Shown: positions 11,109 to 23,689 of the stretch, piece after piece
How positions within the stretch are numbered: position 1 is the stretch's first letter
How the letters are laid out: each line of letters begins with the position of its first letter
NCBI RefSeq assembly: GCF_019175385.1
Contig: NC_083337.1
Span: 19,515,885 to 19,579,884, forward strand
DNA: 64,000 bases
Source: Lycium barbarum
Taxonomy: Eukaryota > Streptophyta > Magnoliopsida > Solanales > Solanaceae
Reading direction: 5' to 3'
Notes under the pieces: model-generated
The model's database searches: none
What the model saw: the letters and a program-made list of their open reading frames with translations, nothing else
What the model was told of the DNA's origin: nothing
Program-made: the position numbers and the translations under genes

Positions 11109-11432
11109 TTCATCCGATATTCCATGTGTCTATGCTGAAGAAGTACCATGCCGATGGTACTTATATTGTTCGTTGGGAGTCAATATTGCTTGATAAGAAT
11201 TTGACCTATGAGGAGGAGCCTATTGCGATTTTAGATAGGCAGGTTCGAAAGTTGAGGTCCAAGGAGATTGCTTCTATGAAGGTGCAATGGAAGCATCGTC
11301 CTGTTGAGAAGGCTACTTGGGAGAGAGTCTGATATGCATAGCCGATATCCCCAGTTATTCGCTGTTTCAGGTACTCCTCCGTTCTTTTCCCCTCTTTGCT
11401 CGAACACGAGCGATGGTTCAATTATTATCTGA
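11109..11432 (+). pseudogene. pol: A1 chromodomain at the end of pol
   Basis: LTYEEEPIAILDRQVRKLRS and VQWKHRPVEKATWE match the C-terminal chromodomain of plant chromoviruses, which is thought to direct insertion to heterochromatin. A frameshift at about 11323 truncates it. In the corrected phase the frame runs on through SRYPQLF to a TGA at 11430-11432, directly against the first base of the 3' LTR, so the coding region once ended almost at the LTR border. Confidence 0.85.
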
Positions 11433-14038
11433 TGTAATGACACACTTGGTCGTTATAGTCTTTTCAGCACATTTGTACCTCTCCCGAGCTTGGCACTTTT
11501 GACTCGAGGGGACCGTTGACAGGCTTCCAGAGGTGTTCGAGGTCGATTTTGGTGACTTTTGGGAAAATTGGCTTAAAGCAAAAAATAATGGACTCAAAGT
11601 TGACTTTTGGGTAAATGGACCTTTTTCAAAAATTCGCCGATTCTAAGAAGTTCGAATGGTCATTTAGAACTTGTGTGCATATCTGTTTCGGTTCCTAATG
11701 CACTCAGGTGCATTTTGGGACTTGGGTTGGGAAGTTAGAATTGAGTATCGGGGGTTGACTCGGTCAACGAGACCTCCGTTGGGAATTTTGAGGCCCCGGT
11801 TGTGAAGCTTGAGAATTTTTCAGGTATCTAGTGCCCGCTGTGGTAGCACCAGCGCTGCTGCAGGAGTACCGCTATGGCAGTCGCTATGCCGCTGAAGCGT
11901 CCTATGCCATTTAGGCATGACCGCTGTAGCATGGGATAGCTAGAGCGGTAATCTCGTCACGGAAACAGTAATGGGCAGTTAGTTCATCAAATGAAGTGTT
12001 AAATGCCATAAGTCCCTTATTTATTACTATTCTGAAATTTGAGCTTTTGGGAGCTAATCTAGAGTATTCTTAGAGAAAATTCTTGGTGGTAAGTCCTTCT
12101 AATCCCTTTGTTATTCCATTATTCGTAATCAGCTTAGAATTTCTCTATCTTTATAGTTTCTTGAAGTGATGGAAGATTAAAAATGAGTTTAATGAATATT
12201 CTTTCTAGGCTTCTAAATCATGAGTTGTTGGTTGAGTTATCTTCTTTAAGCATTAAATTCATGATTAGAATCCCTTATTTCATAGTTTCTTCCTAATTAG
12301 AGGCTAATTTGTGGAATTGGAAGTTAGGGTTTATACCCAAATTTGGGGGGTTTTGCCTATAATCTGAAATTGAGTGAATTGTCAATTATTCTAGCTTGCT
12401 GGGGATGGGAATTGATCACTAGGGGTTTAATGTCATGTTGGGACCTTTAGATCCCTAATTTCACCCTTCTAGTTCATAAACCCTATTTCATAAGCTGGGG
12501 ATTTGGGTCTTGATAGAAGTAGGGTTGGTTTTGTTGTTCTGCTTGATTATAATTCCATGATTCGAATATGCTTAGACTTTCTTGATCTCGAGCCTTGAAG
12601 GAAAGGCCAAGGAGTGATTGTTGGTGTTATTGCTGTTCGGCCTTCCAAGTAGGTTACGGTTTACCCTATGGTGAGACTTCATTTAGAGAAGCATATATTT
12701 AGAAGATATTATCAGAGAAAGAATGTAAACCTTCGGGTATGAAGTTGGGTTGGATATTATCTTAGGTTGGCCCCTGTTATGTGACTGGGGCTTGCCATCC
12801 CATTGTGTTGTGATTTGATTTGTTCTATTATTGTTGGCTTGATGCCACGTGATGACAGTAGATGTTGGAGAGTATTGATATATCTTGATCATAATATTGT
12901 AGTATCTTACTTGTTGACATTGAATACGAGGATAGTGTTCTATATGGCTTGTGTAGCCTTTTCATGATATTGTTGGCGTACCTATGCTTGGTACTGGTGA
13001 TATTGATCTGATTGTTGATGTTGAACTCATACATTGCACGCATTCTCATGCTTCATGATATACTGTTTATACATTGATAATACTTGAGGAAATACCGTGA
13101 TGAACTGGGCTCAATTTGATGAGAGTGACGTGAGGACCGATATCCGATGGTTGTCCCAAAATCGTGGTTGTGTTGTTGCAATTCCCGAGGTTTGTGCCGG
13201 GATCGTGAAGTAGTGGTATCTAGGTTGTCGTCGGACCGTGAGGAACATGGACTCCGCGGGTCCCCCATGGGTTGTGCTACCAAGACGTTGATACTTTCGA
13301 CCGGAGTACATGTGTACACAACATTACATTGCATCCACATTTCATACATTATTGCATTACATTGCATTATGGCTTTATTTTGATGATATGAAGATTTACT
13401 TGTGTTATTTGGATACGGATTGATTATATTGAGACTTGATACACTTGGGTTTAGATGTTATAACCCAGGTGATGACGTGTACTTTATTTCTAATTTGTGT
13501 TGACTTATACTTGTTGATTTACCTATTTATCTTACTTTATTGTCTGGATTATGTTAGCTAAACTTGGTCGGCCTATGATACCTACCAGTATTGTGGTTTT
13601 GTACTGACCTGCACTTGCTGCATTCTTTTATGAATGCAGAATTCCAGGTGGGATCGACCTCTATTTCTCGTGGCTGATAGTCGCTCTGAGAGTTGCTTAG
13701 AGTCTACACGGTCAGTACGAGACGTTCACCGCCTTGAAGATTCTTCTTTATTTATGTCTTATTTTTTATTTCAAGAAATATTCAGACTTGATGTATTGTT
13801 GATATTCCAGACTTGTATATTCTAGTTAGATGCTCTTGTATGGATTAAACCAGACTCTGGGGTGTATTTTCCTTACTTCCGCTTATTTTCTATATTATTA
13901 TCGTCAGACTTACGTGATTTTATATCTTCCTCTAATTTAATTACTTGTTTATGCTTTTACTATTGTTGGGTTGAGGGTTCACCCACCGAGGTGGGAAAGA
14001 TAGGTGCCCGCGCGACTTATCTAAATTGGGTCGTGACA
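11433..14038 (+). repeat. A1 3' LTR
   Basis: It begins TGTAATGACA and ends GTCGTGACA, followed by the TSD ATATG (14039-14043). Palindrome cluster at about 11830-11960. The hairpin module is well preserved: CAGTA 13586-13590 with TACTG 13602-13606, then CTGCATTC 13618-13625 with GAATGCAG 13632-13639. Confidence 0.95.
13586..13639 (+). other. Two-hairpin LTR module, A1 3' LTR
   Basis: Stem one CAGTA/TACTG; stem two CTGCATTC/GAATGCAG, 8 bp, with a 6-nt loop TTTTAT. It ends about 400 nt before the LTR 3' end. The same second stem is intact in the A2 5' LTR (28402-28423), nearly so in the solo LTR (35257-35278), and has lost a pair in the A1 5' LTR (5767-5786). Confidence 0.8.
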
Positions 14039-14043
14039 ATATG

Positions 14044-15966
14044 GGAATTGGAGATTGAGACAAAGGCATGGTTGAACTAGAAAATGAAGGAGTAAGGTAC
14101 ATCTTTAGAAAAGGAAAGGATTGAATTCAAAGTAATGGGATTACTTGAGTCAGGTATGGATCATGGTGGTGTTTTTTGCATCATTCAGATAGGGTGAAAT
14201 TGTTAAGTACACGTGGTGAAGGAAGTCTATGGAAATTGACTAAATTTTATGGCGAAGTTCCATTGGGTTTTGCGATTGGTGACTAGTGAGAAGAAAATTC
14301 TAGGTGTCTGACGTGATAGGATTGATAGAGAGACGACTTGCATTGTATCAAGATTGGTAATTTCATAGTATTCTTGAATGACTGGGCTAGAGTTGATTAT
14401 AAGGAGGAATATTGGAAATCTCTTAAGTTTGAAAATTAAAGTCATATTTTCAAGGTGAGGCTATGTTCATGAAAGTGGGTTATGTTGAAGCGTTGTTAAC
14501 TGGATAGCATGGGTGATTAATTCAAATCTTAAATACTTAGGAGTAATTGCTTAGGGTACAAGGATTGTTAGGTTGATGCATTAGGACTTCTAAAGGTGTA
14601 ACGAGGTATTACAATTAGAGATTCAATGGCTAAAGGTGTGTATACAAGGTCGCAGGCCTTGCATTGTAGTGTTCATAGTTATGAGTGAGTTAAGAGAGAA
14701 GCACTAGGAGAATTTGATGTATTTAGATTTCATGGAGTTCTGTCATATTTGTGTGATGGGTGCGAATTATGGAACATAAGAATTTATCTCATAAGTTATA
14801 GCTCCTCAATAGTAGGTTGATAAGTTAGGTGATTTAGGTGAAGTTCACCTTTTGGAGTCGAGGGTGACATCACAGGATTGATTATTCATGGGAAAAAAGA
14901 TGGAACGGGTCACTACCGGCTTATGGAAGGCTTACTATTTAGTCTATATAGATTTGGTAGCAGTTAGGGTGATTGTTTGTGATATTATAGGGGTTGTGCA
15001 CTTTGCGCTTGGTTAGAATTGTTCCTATAATGCCAGGTGGCTTATGAATATATTGCCAAGAAATGTATGGATGTTTTAGTAACCCATTTTAGAAGATTGA
15101 TAAATGTTAGTTTAGGATGGAGGTATGACATGTTTACCGGGCTTATTCGGAGTGTGTGGAGAGAGTTGGTCATATTCTGTTGATGATGACTTTGTGTACA
15201 GTCCTAATGGCTTATTTTAGTGATGTAATGAAGAGGTACAATCGGATATGGTGAGTTTCGGGGGTGAGTAGTTGATTTTCTGTAGATTTGACATGGCAAG
15301 ATAATCATCGGATGATACGCTTGGTATGCTATTTAAAGGTTTAAGAAGGATTGGATGAGGAGTGTCGGATAAGTAGTTTCTACTCGATGAAACAAAATTA
15401 ACAGATTTGGGACCAACACAATTAGCTTTGGCTAAGATCAGTTTTTGATGAAGTGCTTAGAAAGTGCTCAGATAAGCAAGGATTGTTTTCTGATGAAATT
15501 AAGTCACGGTTTGGACTTATGGCATGTGTCAATGTGTTTCTAAGGAATCCTAGTGCTAAAGACGGTTTTGGAAGGCGTGAAAGAAAGATTGGTGGAATTC
15601 AAAAAAATTACTGGTACAGGTTAGGCAATGGTTTACGGCTACAGCTAAATGATCGCAGTGATTAAGGTGATATTTGTGGGATCAATCGATTGTGTACAGG
15701 GGTGTGTATATAATCAAATTAGGGGATTCAAGCAGATTCATTTTGAATATACGAGGATTCAACTATGGAAGAAACATCGGGCATGGAGAAATGAAAATTT
15801 GGGTCTTACAGCTAAGTTATGGATAAAGTGGACACGCGGTTTCTCAGTGAAATTCTTGCCTGTGAAAGCACACAGGAGGTTTATAATGGAGTTTCTTGGG
15901 TTGTTGGTTAGCTTCCGTACTTTTCTTTACTGCTTGAGGACGAACAATTGTTTAGTTGGTATCTGA
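14044..15966 (+). mobile_element. Element K internal region, right segment (non-coding)
   Basis: It continues the K interior after A1 and reaches the K 3' LTR. ORFs up to about 105 codons (for example 15649-15966) have no recognisable domain and look accidental. Near the end, GAGGACGAACAATTGTTTAG and TATCTGA just before the LTR resemble the end of the A1 interior, which supports a Ty3-type origin. Confidence 0.55.
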
Positions 15967-18006
15967 TGTAAAGGCCCGTTTGGTCGTTTTGAGTTTTTAG
16001 GCTTCTTTTCCCAAAGTACCCTTCCCATAGCTTTGTATTAGTGTTGATTGGTTTTGATGGTTTTTAGAGGTTCAAAATCGAAGGTATTTTTGTCATTTTT
16101 GAAGTTTCGTCGATTCCACTGGGTCCGGAACATCATTTATAACTTAGTGAGTCCTTGGTTTGGGTCCCGAGGCGTTCGGGTGGGATTTGGGTCATTGGTT
16201 GGAATTATGGATTTTGGATGTTTTGGAGTTGACCTTGGTCAACACAGAGTTAAAAAGACCACTTTTGGGAATTTTGAGTGCGAGTAAGTTCGTATAGTTT
16301 GCATATTTGGTTTGTGTCTGGGGGGTGTCGGATGAATTTCGGGTATCAATTCTGAGTTCGAGGGACACCAAAATTTTCTGGTGTCCACGTTTGGTTTTCT
16401 TCTTCGTCTTCGCGAGGGTCGCGTTCACGTGGGCCATCCCACATTAGTGAAGAGGAAGTGGTTTGGGTCAGCCCAGGCGAAAAACCTCACGTTCACAAGT
16501 CTCTAGTCATGTTTTCGAAGGCCAAATTATTGGGCCGGGTAGCATGTCGTCACGATCGCGATGAAGGGAATTTAACTGAACCATGATAAATTCTGAAAAT
16601 TGATGTGGAAAGTTCGTTTTAAAATATTAGGAGTTTTAGAGCTCAGATTGGAGTGATTTCCAGTTGTACTTTTAAGATTCTTCATTGGGGTAAGTTTCTA
16701 TCTTTCATCGAGGATTTAATTCATAATTTCATCCATTAATTTTCAATTTAATCCATGATTCTAGGTATGAAAATACAGGTTTTCCATGAATTGGATTTTG
16801 AGTAAATAGTGAAATTGAAGGCTTAATTGTGGTTTGGTTCTCATGAATTTTAGGATTATGACTATTTAGACTATGGGTAACCTATTTCCCCACAAAAATT
16901 CCAGTTTTGCTCCTGGGGCTCAGGTTTGATAATTTTGGGTTCCGGACTAAAGTATAACAATATTGGTGTTGTTGGATTCGGGTGACCTCGTAGAGCATTA
17001 TTTTGACCATGTTGAACTTGATTTCACAATAAAATTACCATTTTGACCTTTGGGGTTTGGAACGGGGTTTTAGATTGACTTGTCAAACCCGAATCCTTGT
17101 TATGGCAATATGGATATCTGTAGAATCATATATTAATGTAGACTTCATATTTGGTAGACTTTGACAGTTCGGAAGCACGCCGGAAGGGAAAAGCGTTGGC
17201 TTGAGGGTTCGTGGCTCCTGTTCGGCCTCGAGGTAGGTTACGGTTTATTTCTTTAGACTTTTATTGGAGATCATATATAGTTTATAAATGTTGACGGGCA
17301 TTGGGCGTGAAAAGGGGATCCCACCTTAGTGACTGTGATGAGAATTTGGGTGGGTACCGGTGTAACTGTGTGGGTTGTTATTGTGAATAGTGATTTGAGA
17401 CGGGGAATGCATATTAGGGCCTTCGGGCATGGTTGTGGTGATAAATCAAATAGGTTGGTATGATTGTTGTTTATGTGGGCCATGAGAGCCATGTTGATAA
17501 ATACTTGAAATTATTTGATGTCATTTACCTCATCACTCCATGACTTGCATGACTTGTGAAAGGATGCTCCATGTTGGTGCTTGAGTTGAAATTATTGAGA
17601 GTCCATGCTATACATATGCTTATCCATTCCTACATATATGTCATACGAAACTTGATATTTTGCTCACATGCATTCATTCATACATATTGATGGATATGTT
17701 GTGGAAGAGGTAAAATTGAGGCTTCTTAATTGAGATGATATATGGGATCGGGTTGCACGCCGCAACATGAGATCGAGGTGCATGCCGCAACAAAAATAAT
17801 TTATGGATCGGGTTGCATGCCGCAACATGGGATCGAGTTGAATGTCACAACAGGGTATATGGACCTCATGAGTCCCCCGTAGGTCACGACTTCATGGAAT
17901 GACTGCCAGCTTGTGTGTACCAGGTTTTATATTGACCAACGCATTGCATTCACGCATTCATATATCCCTTTTTGTCTCTTATTTTCCTTACGTGATACGT
18001 GCTTAC
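15967..18006 (+). repeat. Element K 3' LTR, first segment
   Basis: It starts TGTAAAGGCCCG, related to but distinct from the A-family start. It is interrupted at 18006 by A2 (TSD CTTAC at 18002-18006) and resumes at 30629; the two parts total about 2.6 kb, the same size as A-family LTRs. It holds the short repeat block at 17746-17861. Confidence 0.8.
17746..17861 (+). repeat. Four copies of a GATCGGGTTGCATGCCGCAAC motif
   Basis: Imperfect copies start at 17746, 17771, 17816 and 17841. Two adjacent pairs have a 25-bp period, separated by a spacer. It lies inside the K LTR. The copies contain the GCATGC palindrome. Confidence 0.85.
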
Positions 18007-20610
18007 TGTCACGGCCCAATTTCACAAAGTCGCGCGGGCACCTACCTATCCTACCTCGGTAGGCGAACCCTTAACACAACATTCACAAGGCAATATAAAT
18101 AGCGAAAAAGATCAAAATAACGTAAGTCTAACATATGAATAACTAAATAAATAGTGCGGAAATACATCAAAAACCACCCCAGCATTTGGTCTGGTTATAC
18201 AAGAGCATCTAACTAAATTCTACAAGTCTGGAAGTAGTAATAATACACCAATAGTCTCAATATGTCTCAGAGTATCAAGTAAAACATAAATAAAGAGGAG
18301 TCTCCGGGTAGCGAAGCGTCCACATGCTCAACCCAAAAAGACTCATATCAGCAACCTCGAACTCTCAGCCCCGAGGGGTAGACGTCGATCCTACCTGATA
18401 CTCTGCATTCATAAAAGAATGCATCAAATGCGGGTTAGTACAAACAACACTTACTGGTAGGTATCATAGGCCGACTAAGATTAGCTGACATATATCAAGG
18501 CAATAAAGTAAGAAAAACAAGTAAATCAACTAGGTATAACTCAACACGAGCCAATAATCAAGTACAAGTCAACACTTAAGTTATAGCATCTAAACCCAAC
18601 AGTGCCAAGTCTCAGTACATTCGATCCGAATCCAAATATCACAATCATCACAAGAATATCAAAATAGAAGCCAAGGTACAATGTAATGTAATAAGGCATG
18701 AAGTGAGAATGCAATGCATATGCACCGCACACATGTACTTCGATGATAGAACATCACATCTCGACAGCACAACCCATGAGGAACCCGTGAAGTCCATGTA
18801 CCCTCACGATTTCGGGAAAGACCTCAGTAATCGCTACCAGTACTCATACCTCAATTCCAGGATAAACATCGGACATCGGTCCTCACGTCACTCTAATCCA
18901 ACTGAGCCGAGCTCATAATAGTGTTTCCTTGTATAACATCAATGTATCAACAATATATCATGAATGATGACAATACGTGCAATGCATGAGTTCAATGTCA
19001 ATAATCAAGCCAATATCAACAGTACCAGACATGGGCACACCAATAATATCAATAAAAAGGCTACATGATAAGCTATAATAGAATCACAATCCTCGTCTCA
19101 AAACAGCAACAAGTAAGGTGCTACAGTATCATCATCAAGATACATCCCTAGTCACCAATGTCTATTATCTCTACGTGGCATTGAGCTAACAACAAATAGA
19201 ATAAGATAAGCCACAACACAACGGGGTGGCTAGCCCAAATCACACAACAAGGCCCAACCTAAGACAATATCCAACCTAACTTTATACCCGAAGGTTTACA
19301 CGCATTCTCCAACAATATCGTCTAAATATATGCTTCGCTAATCGAAGTCTCAGCGTAGGGTAAACCATAACCTACCTGGAAGGCCGAACAACAAAGTCTA
19401 TAACAATCACACCTTAGTCTTTCCTTTCCTTTGAGCCTCATGATAATGGAAGTCTAATCATATCATAAATATGCAATTAGAATAAAAAAGAAACATCAAT
19501 TAAACCCTACTTCTATTCAAGACCCAATTCCCTGACCTATGGAATGGGTTCTATGAATTAAAAGGACGAAATTAGGAATCTATAAGCCTCAACATGAAAT
19601 TAAACCTCTAGGTGACCAATTTCCCTCAATAACAAGCTAGAACAATCAATAATTCATTTAATTTCGGATTCTCGGCAAAATCCCCAAATTTGGGTATAAA
19701 CCCTAGCTTTCAATTCCACAATTTTAGCCGCTAATTCGGAAGAATCATGCAATAATAGGTTCTAATCACCAATTCCATGCATAATGAAGCTAACCCACTC
19801 AACAAATCAAGATTTAGAAGCCTAGAAAGAAGAACTCATGGAACCCTCTTTTAATCATCAAACCCTTAAGGAACTAGCATGTTAATGGAATCCTAAGGTG
19901 GTAATGAAATCATGGAATAGCAAAGAAGATAGATGAACTTACAGCAAAGAGTTTCTCCCAAGAATCACCTTGAAAAGTTCTCAATAACTTCAATGTCGAA
20001 ATAATAAAGAATGACGGACTTAGGGTTTTTAATACTCATTGTATGTAATACTCTGCTCGATACACCTTCTGCGGCAACGCAACGGTTCTGTTTCGATGGT
20101 CACTTAGAACGTCACGACGGTCAGCCCATATTTTCACTTGGCCGTTTTGGAGGCAAGCCTACCGCAATAGCGGTGTCACTGCTACGGTAATGGTGCTGCT
20201 ATAGCGTGCACCAAAACCAGAATTCCCCAAATAACCATTTCAACCCAAAATTCTCAACGTTGGTCTCGTTGACCAAGTCAACCCCCGATACCTCAACATC
20301 AACTTGCCAACCTAAATCCCCAAATGCACCCAAGTGCATTAGGAACTAAACTGAATATACACAAAAGTTCGAAAAGACCATCTGGACCTCTCGGAATCGA
20401 TGGATTTCCGAAAAAGGTCGGTTTACCAAAAATCAACTTTGAGTCAACTCTTTTTCGTTTAAAGCTAATTTTGCCAAAAAGTCACCCAAAACATATCCAA
20501 ACACTTCGGGAAGTGTATCAACGGTTCTCTAGGGTCAAATGTGAGCTAAATAAGCTCGTAGAAGAGTCAAAAAGTATCGAAAAGACTATATCGACCAAAC
20601 GGTCGTTACA
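18007..20610 (-). repeat. A2 3' LTR
   Basis: Plus-strand TGTCACGGCC to GTCGTTACA, the reverse complement of the A1 LTR pattern. Palindrome cluster at about 20055-20215, TATA-like TATTAAAAA (minus) at 20026-20034, second stem of the hairpin module at 18404-18423. Confidence 0.95.
20026..20215 (-). promoter_or_regulatory. TATA-like box and palindrome cluster, A2 3' LTR
   Basis: The minus-strand TATTAAAAA at 20026-20034 is preceded within 25-190 nt by GC-rich palindromic repeats (ACCGCAATAGCGGT type). The A2 5' LTR has the same arrangement: TATTAAAAG at 30010-30018 and GC-rich repeats at about 30050-30150. Confidence 0.6.
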
Positions 20611-20621
20611 TCTATACCAAT

Positions 20622-21130
20622 TAAACCATCACTCGTCCTCTAGTGAGAAAAGAAGAAGAACAGAAAAAGTACCTAAATCAACAAATAACTGAGGATATCG
20701 GCTACGCATGTCGAACTCAGTCTCCCAAGTGGCCTCCTCAATAGGACTATGCTTCCATTGCGCCTTTACGGAAGCTATCTCCTTAGACCTCAACTTTCAA
20801 ACCTACCTATCCAAAATCGCAATAGGCTCCTCCTAATAGGTCAAATTCTCATCAAGCAATACCGAGTCCTAACGAACAATATAAGTACCATTGGCAAGAT
20901 ACTTCTTCAGCATAAACACATGGAAAATTAGATGAACGCCTGCCAAACCCGGTGGCAAGGCCAACTCATAAGCAATATCGCCCACACGGTCAAGAATCTC
21001 AAATGGCCTAATATATCTCGAACTCAACTTACCTCTCTTCCCAAATCTCATAACACCCTTCATGGGTGAAATCTTCAATAGAAGCTGATCACCAACGGTG
21101 AACTCTAAATCTCGGACCTACTGGTTGGCA
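20622..21130 (-). pseudogene. pol: A2 chromodomain and integrase C-terminus
   Basis: The minus strand reads ISPMKGVMRFGKRGKLSSRY and LPPGLAGVHLIFHVFMLKKY, then after in-frame stops the chromodomain: EEPIAILDR, LRSKEIASVKAQWKHSPIEE and SRYPQLF. The frame ends LEDE-stop about 15 nt inside the 3' LTR border. The domain matches that of A1, C and B1. At least three stops interrupt it. Confidence 0.8.
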
Positions 21131-21960
21131 TACATCTTCTGTTGACTCTGAGCTGCCAAAAGCTTAGCTTGAATGACCCTTACTATCTCAACAGATTCGT
21201 ACCCCAAGTTCGAACCTCAAATGCTTCAAACCAACCAATCAGAGATCTACATCTTTTACCATACAAAGCCTCAAAAGACGCTATGTCGATACTTGAGTGA
21301 TAACTGTTGCTATACGCAAACTCTGCCAGCGGCAAGAATTGGTCCCATAGACCACCAAAGTCTATAACGCAAGCCCTCAATACATCCTCGAGCACCTGAA
21401 TGGTCCGCTCGGACTGTCCACCATTCTAGGGGTGGAAAGTTATACTAAGATCAACTCGGGTACACAACTCATCATGAAAAGCTCTCCAAAAATGGGAACT
21501 GAAGATATTACCTTCATCAGATATGATAAAAATAGGAACCCCATGCAATCTCATAATATCACGAATGTACCACTTGGCTAACTTCTCCACGGTATAAGAA
21601 ACCTGAACTGGAATGAAATGAGCGGACTTAGTCAATCGATCAACTATCACCCAAATCCAATCAAACTTACCCAGGGTCTTCGGAAGACCCACAATGAAAT
21701 CCATGGCAATCCTCTCCCATTTCTACTTAGGAATTGGCATCCTCTAAAGTACACCACCGGGTCGTTGGTGCTCATATTTAACTTGCTGCCAATTATCACA
21801 CTTAGCCACAAAATCAGCTATATCCCTTTTCATACGACGCCACCAGTAGTGCTGCCTCAAATCACGATACATCTTAGTCGCTCCCGGAAGAATGGAATAT
21901 CGAGAGCTATGGGCCTCGGTCAAAATCAACTGAATCAAGTTATCAACATGAGGAACGCAC
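21131..21960 (-). pseudogene. pol: A2 integrase core and zinc-binding region
   Basis: Core motifs are MDFIVGLPKTLGKFDWIWVI (first catalytic Asp), GVPIFIISDEGNIFSSHFW (second Asp) and, after a break at about 21426 where the frame stops after TFHP, MLEDVLRACVIDFGGLWDQF. The upstream zinc-binding region reads HYWWRRMKRDIADFVAKCDN followed by Trp, where the second Cys of the pair should be, so metal binding is lost. Confidence 0.85.
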
Positions 21961-22620
21961 ATACGTCCCTTAATCCTCAAAGTGCCCTTGGGATCAATCA
22001 TGGCCTTCTTGGCCTCACGGCTCGGAACCTTATCTCGAATTATGCTCAACTGAGCATCCTCAAACTGAAGAGTCCTGATCTGATCTAACAAAGATGATCT
22101 AGCCTCAACACAAGCTAAAACTCTTCCTGGGGCTAAAATATCAAGACGAACGAAACTGTTGGCCAGAGTCTGAACCTCCATGGCCAACGGACGCTCGGAA
22201 ACAATCGAACGACCTACACTCCCCATACTCATGGCCATTCGACTCAAGGCATAAGCAAAAACATTTGCTTTCCTTGGATGATAAAGAATAGAGATGTCAT
22301 AGTCCTTCAGGAGCTTCATCGATCGACGCTGCCTGGAATTAAGATCTTTCCGGGTAAACACGTGCTAAAAGCTATGGTGTTCGGTGAAAACCTCACAATG
22401 GATACCATACAAGTAATACCTCCAAATCTTCGAACCAAAGATCACTGCCAACAACTCTAAATCATAGGTACGGTAATTCCTCTCACGGATCTTCAACTGA
22501 CAGGAAGCATAGGTTATAACTCTACCCTTCTACATCAAAACAGCACCCAAACCCAGACGGGATGAATCACAATAAACGGCGAAATCCTTATCCTCCATGG
22601 ATAATGCCAAAATTAGGGCT
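21961..22620 (-). pseudogene. pol: A2 RNase H and linker
   Basis: The minus strand shows DFAVYCDSSRLGLGAVLM then a stop, YRTYDLELLAV, and EVFTEHHSF where the usual Asp of TDH is Glu. It continues into the long readable linker LLKDYDISILYHPRKANVFA (22361-21744). The order and spacing are typical of Ty3 pol. Confidence 0.8.
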
Positions 22621-23660
22621 GAAGTCAAAAGGATCTTGAGCTTTTGAAAGCTCTCCTCACAAACATCGGACCACTAGAAGGGAACATCTTTCCGAGTCAA
22701 TCTGGTCAATAAAGAAGCAATAGAAGTAAAACCCTTCACAAACTGGCGATAGTAGCTGGCCAAACCCATGAAATTATGGTTCTCAGTCACAGTAGTAGGC
22801 CTCGCCCAATCCCTCACAGCATCAATCTTCTGAGGATCAACCATGGTCCAATCCTTAGACACAACTTAGCCCAAGAATGCCACAGACTCCAACCAAAACT
22901 TGCACTTCAAAAGCTTAGCAAATAAGTTATTTTTCTTCAACAACCCAAGTACAGTGCAAAGATGGCTCTCATGCTCCTCTTTACTCTTAGAATATACCAA
23001 GATATTATCAATAAGCACAATCACAAAGGAGTCAAGGAAAGGCCTAAATATGCCATTCATCAAAGTTAGAAATGCAGCTGTGGCATTGATAAGCCAAAAT
23101 GACATCACCAGAAAGCATAATGTCCATACCTCATCCAAAATTGTGTTTACGGAATATCCTCAGCCCTGATCCTCAACTGGTGGTAGCTTGAACAAAAATC
23201 AATATTCGAGAACACTGAAGCACCCTGAAGCTAGTCAAATAAATCATCAATACGAGGCATAGGACACTTTTTCAAATAGTAACCTTGTTCAGCTGACGAT
23301 AATCGATGCACATCCTCATTGATCTATCTTTTTTCTTCACGAACAACACAGGAGCACCCCAAGGGGATACACTCGGTATAATGAACCCCTTGCTCAATAA
23401 ATCCTGTAAATGCTTCTTAAGTTCGCTCAACTCGGCAGATGCCATCCGATATGGTAGAATAGAGATAGGGAGAGTGCCTGGATCCAAGTCGATACAGAAG
23501 TCGATATTGCGATCGGGTGGCATACTCGATATATTAGACGGGAATACCTCTGCGAACTCGCTCACAATAGGAATGGACTCAAGGGGTGGAGATGCAATAG
23601 TATTGTCACGCACATGAGCTCGATAACCTAAACACCCCTTGTTGACTAACTTTTTCACCT
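22621..23660 (-). pseudogene. pol: A2 reverse transcriptase (Asp-Asn active site)
   Basis: Readable pieces are 23658-23272 ([33 protein letters not shown]), then 23138-22866 (GIFRPFLDSFVIVLIDNILV) and 22862-22674 (MGLASYYRQFVKGFTSIASL). The catalytic Ile-Asp-Asp reads Ile-Asp-Asn, a single G-to-A change in coding sense. This copy keeps the segment deleted in A1. Stops and a frameshift lie around 23150-23270. Confidence 0.9.
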
Positions 23661-23689
23661 GAAGAAAGGAAATAATCTTCTTCGGAGCG

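Larger units (their letters stand above)
3575..14038 (+). mobile_element. A1: complete but decayed Ty3/gypsy chromovirus-like element
   Basis: Two LTRs (3575-6186, 11433-14038) flank gag-pol in the order gag, protease, RT, RNase H, integrase, chromodomain, which defines Ty3/gypsy and, with the chromodomain, a chromovirus. A primer site for initiator tRNA-Met follows the 5' LTR. A perfect 5-bp TSD, ATATG, is at 3570-3574 and 14039-14043. The element is about 10.5 kb and inserted into element K. Coding capacity is destroyed by stops, frameshifts, a deletion of the RT catalytic segment, a 22-G run and a 73-bp duplication. It is a relative of A2 (opposite strand) and of the solo LTR at 32811-35665. 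Confidence 0.95.

Noticed and set aside
15649..15966. 105-codon ORF at the end of the K interior
   Set aside because: No domain, no conservation partner in the window, and a length expected by chance in AT-rich DNA.
18703..18918. Short ORFs repeated at 18703 and 28713
   Set aside because: Both are the same position in the two A2 LTRs, non-coding and without conserved start.
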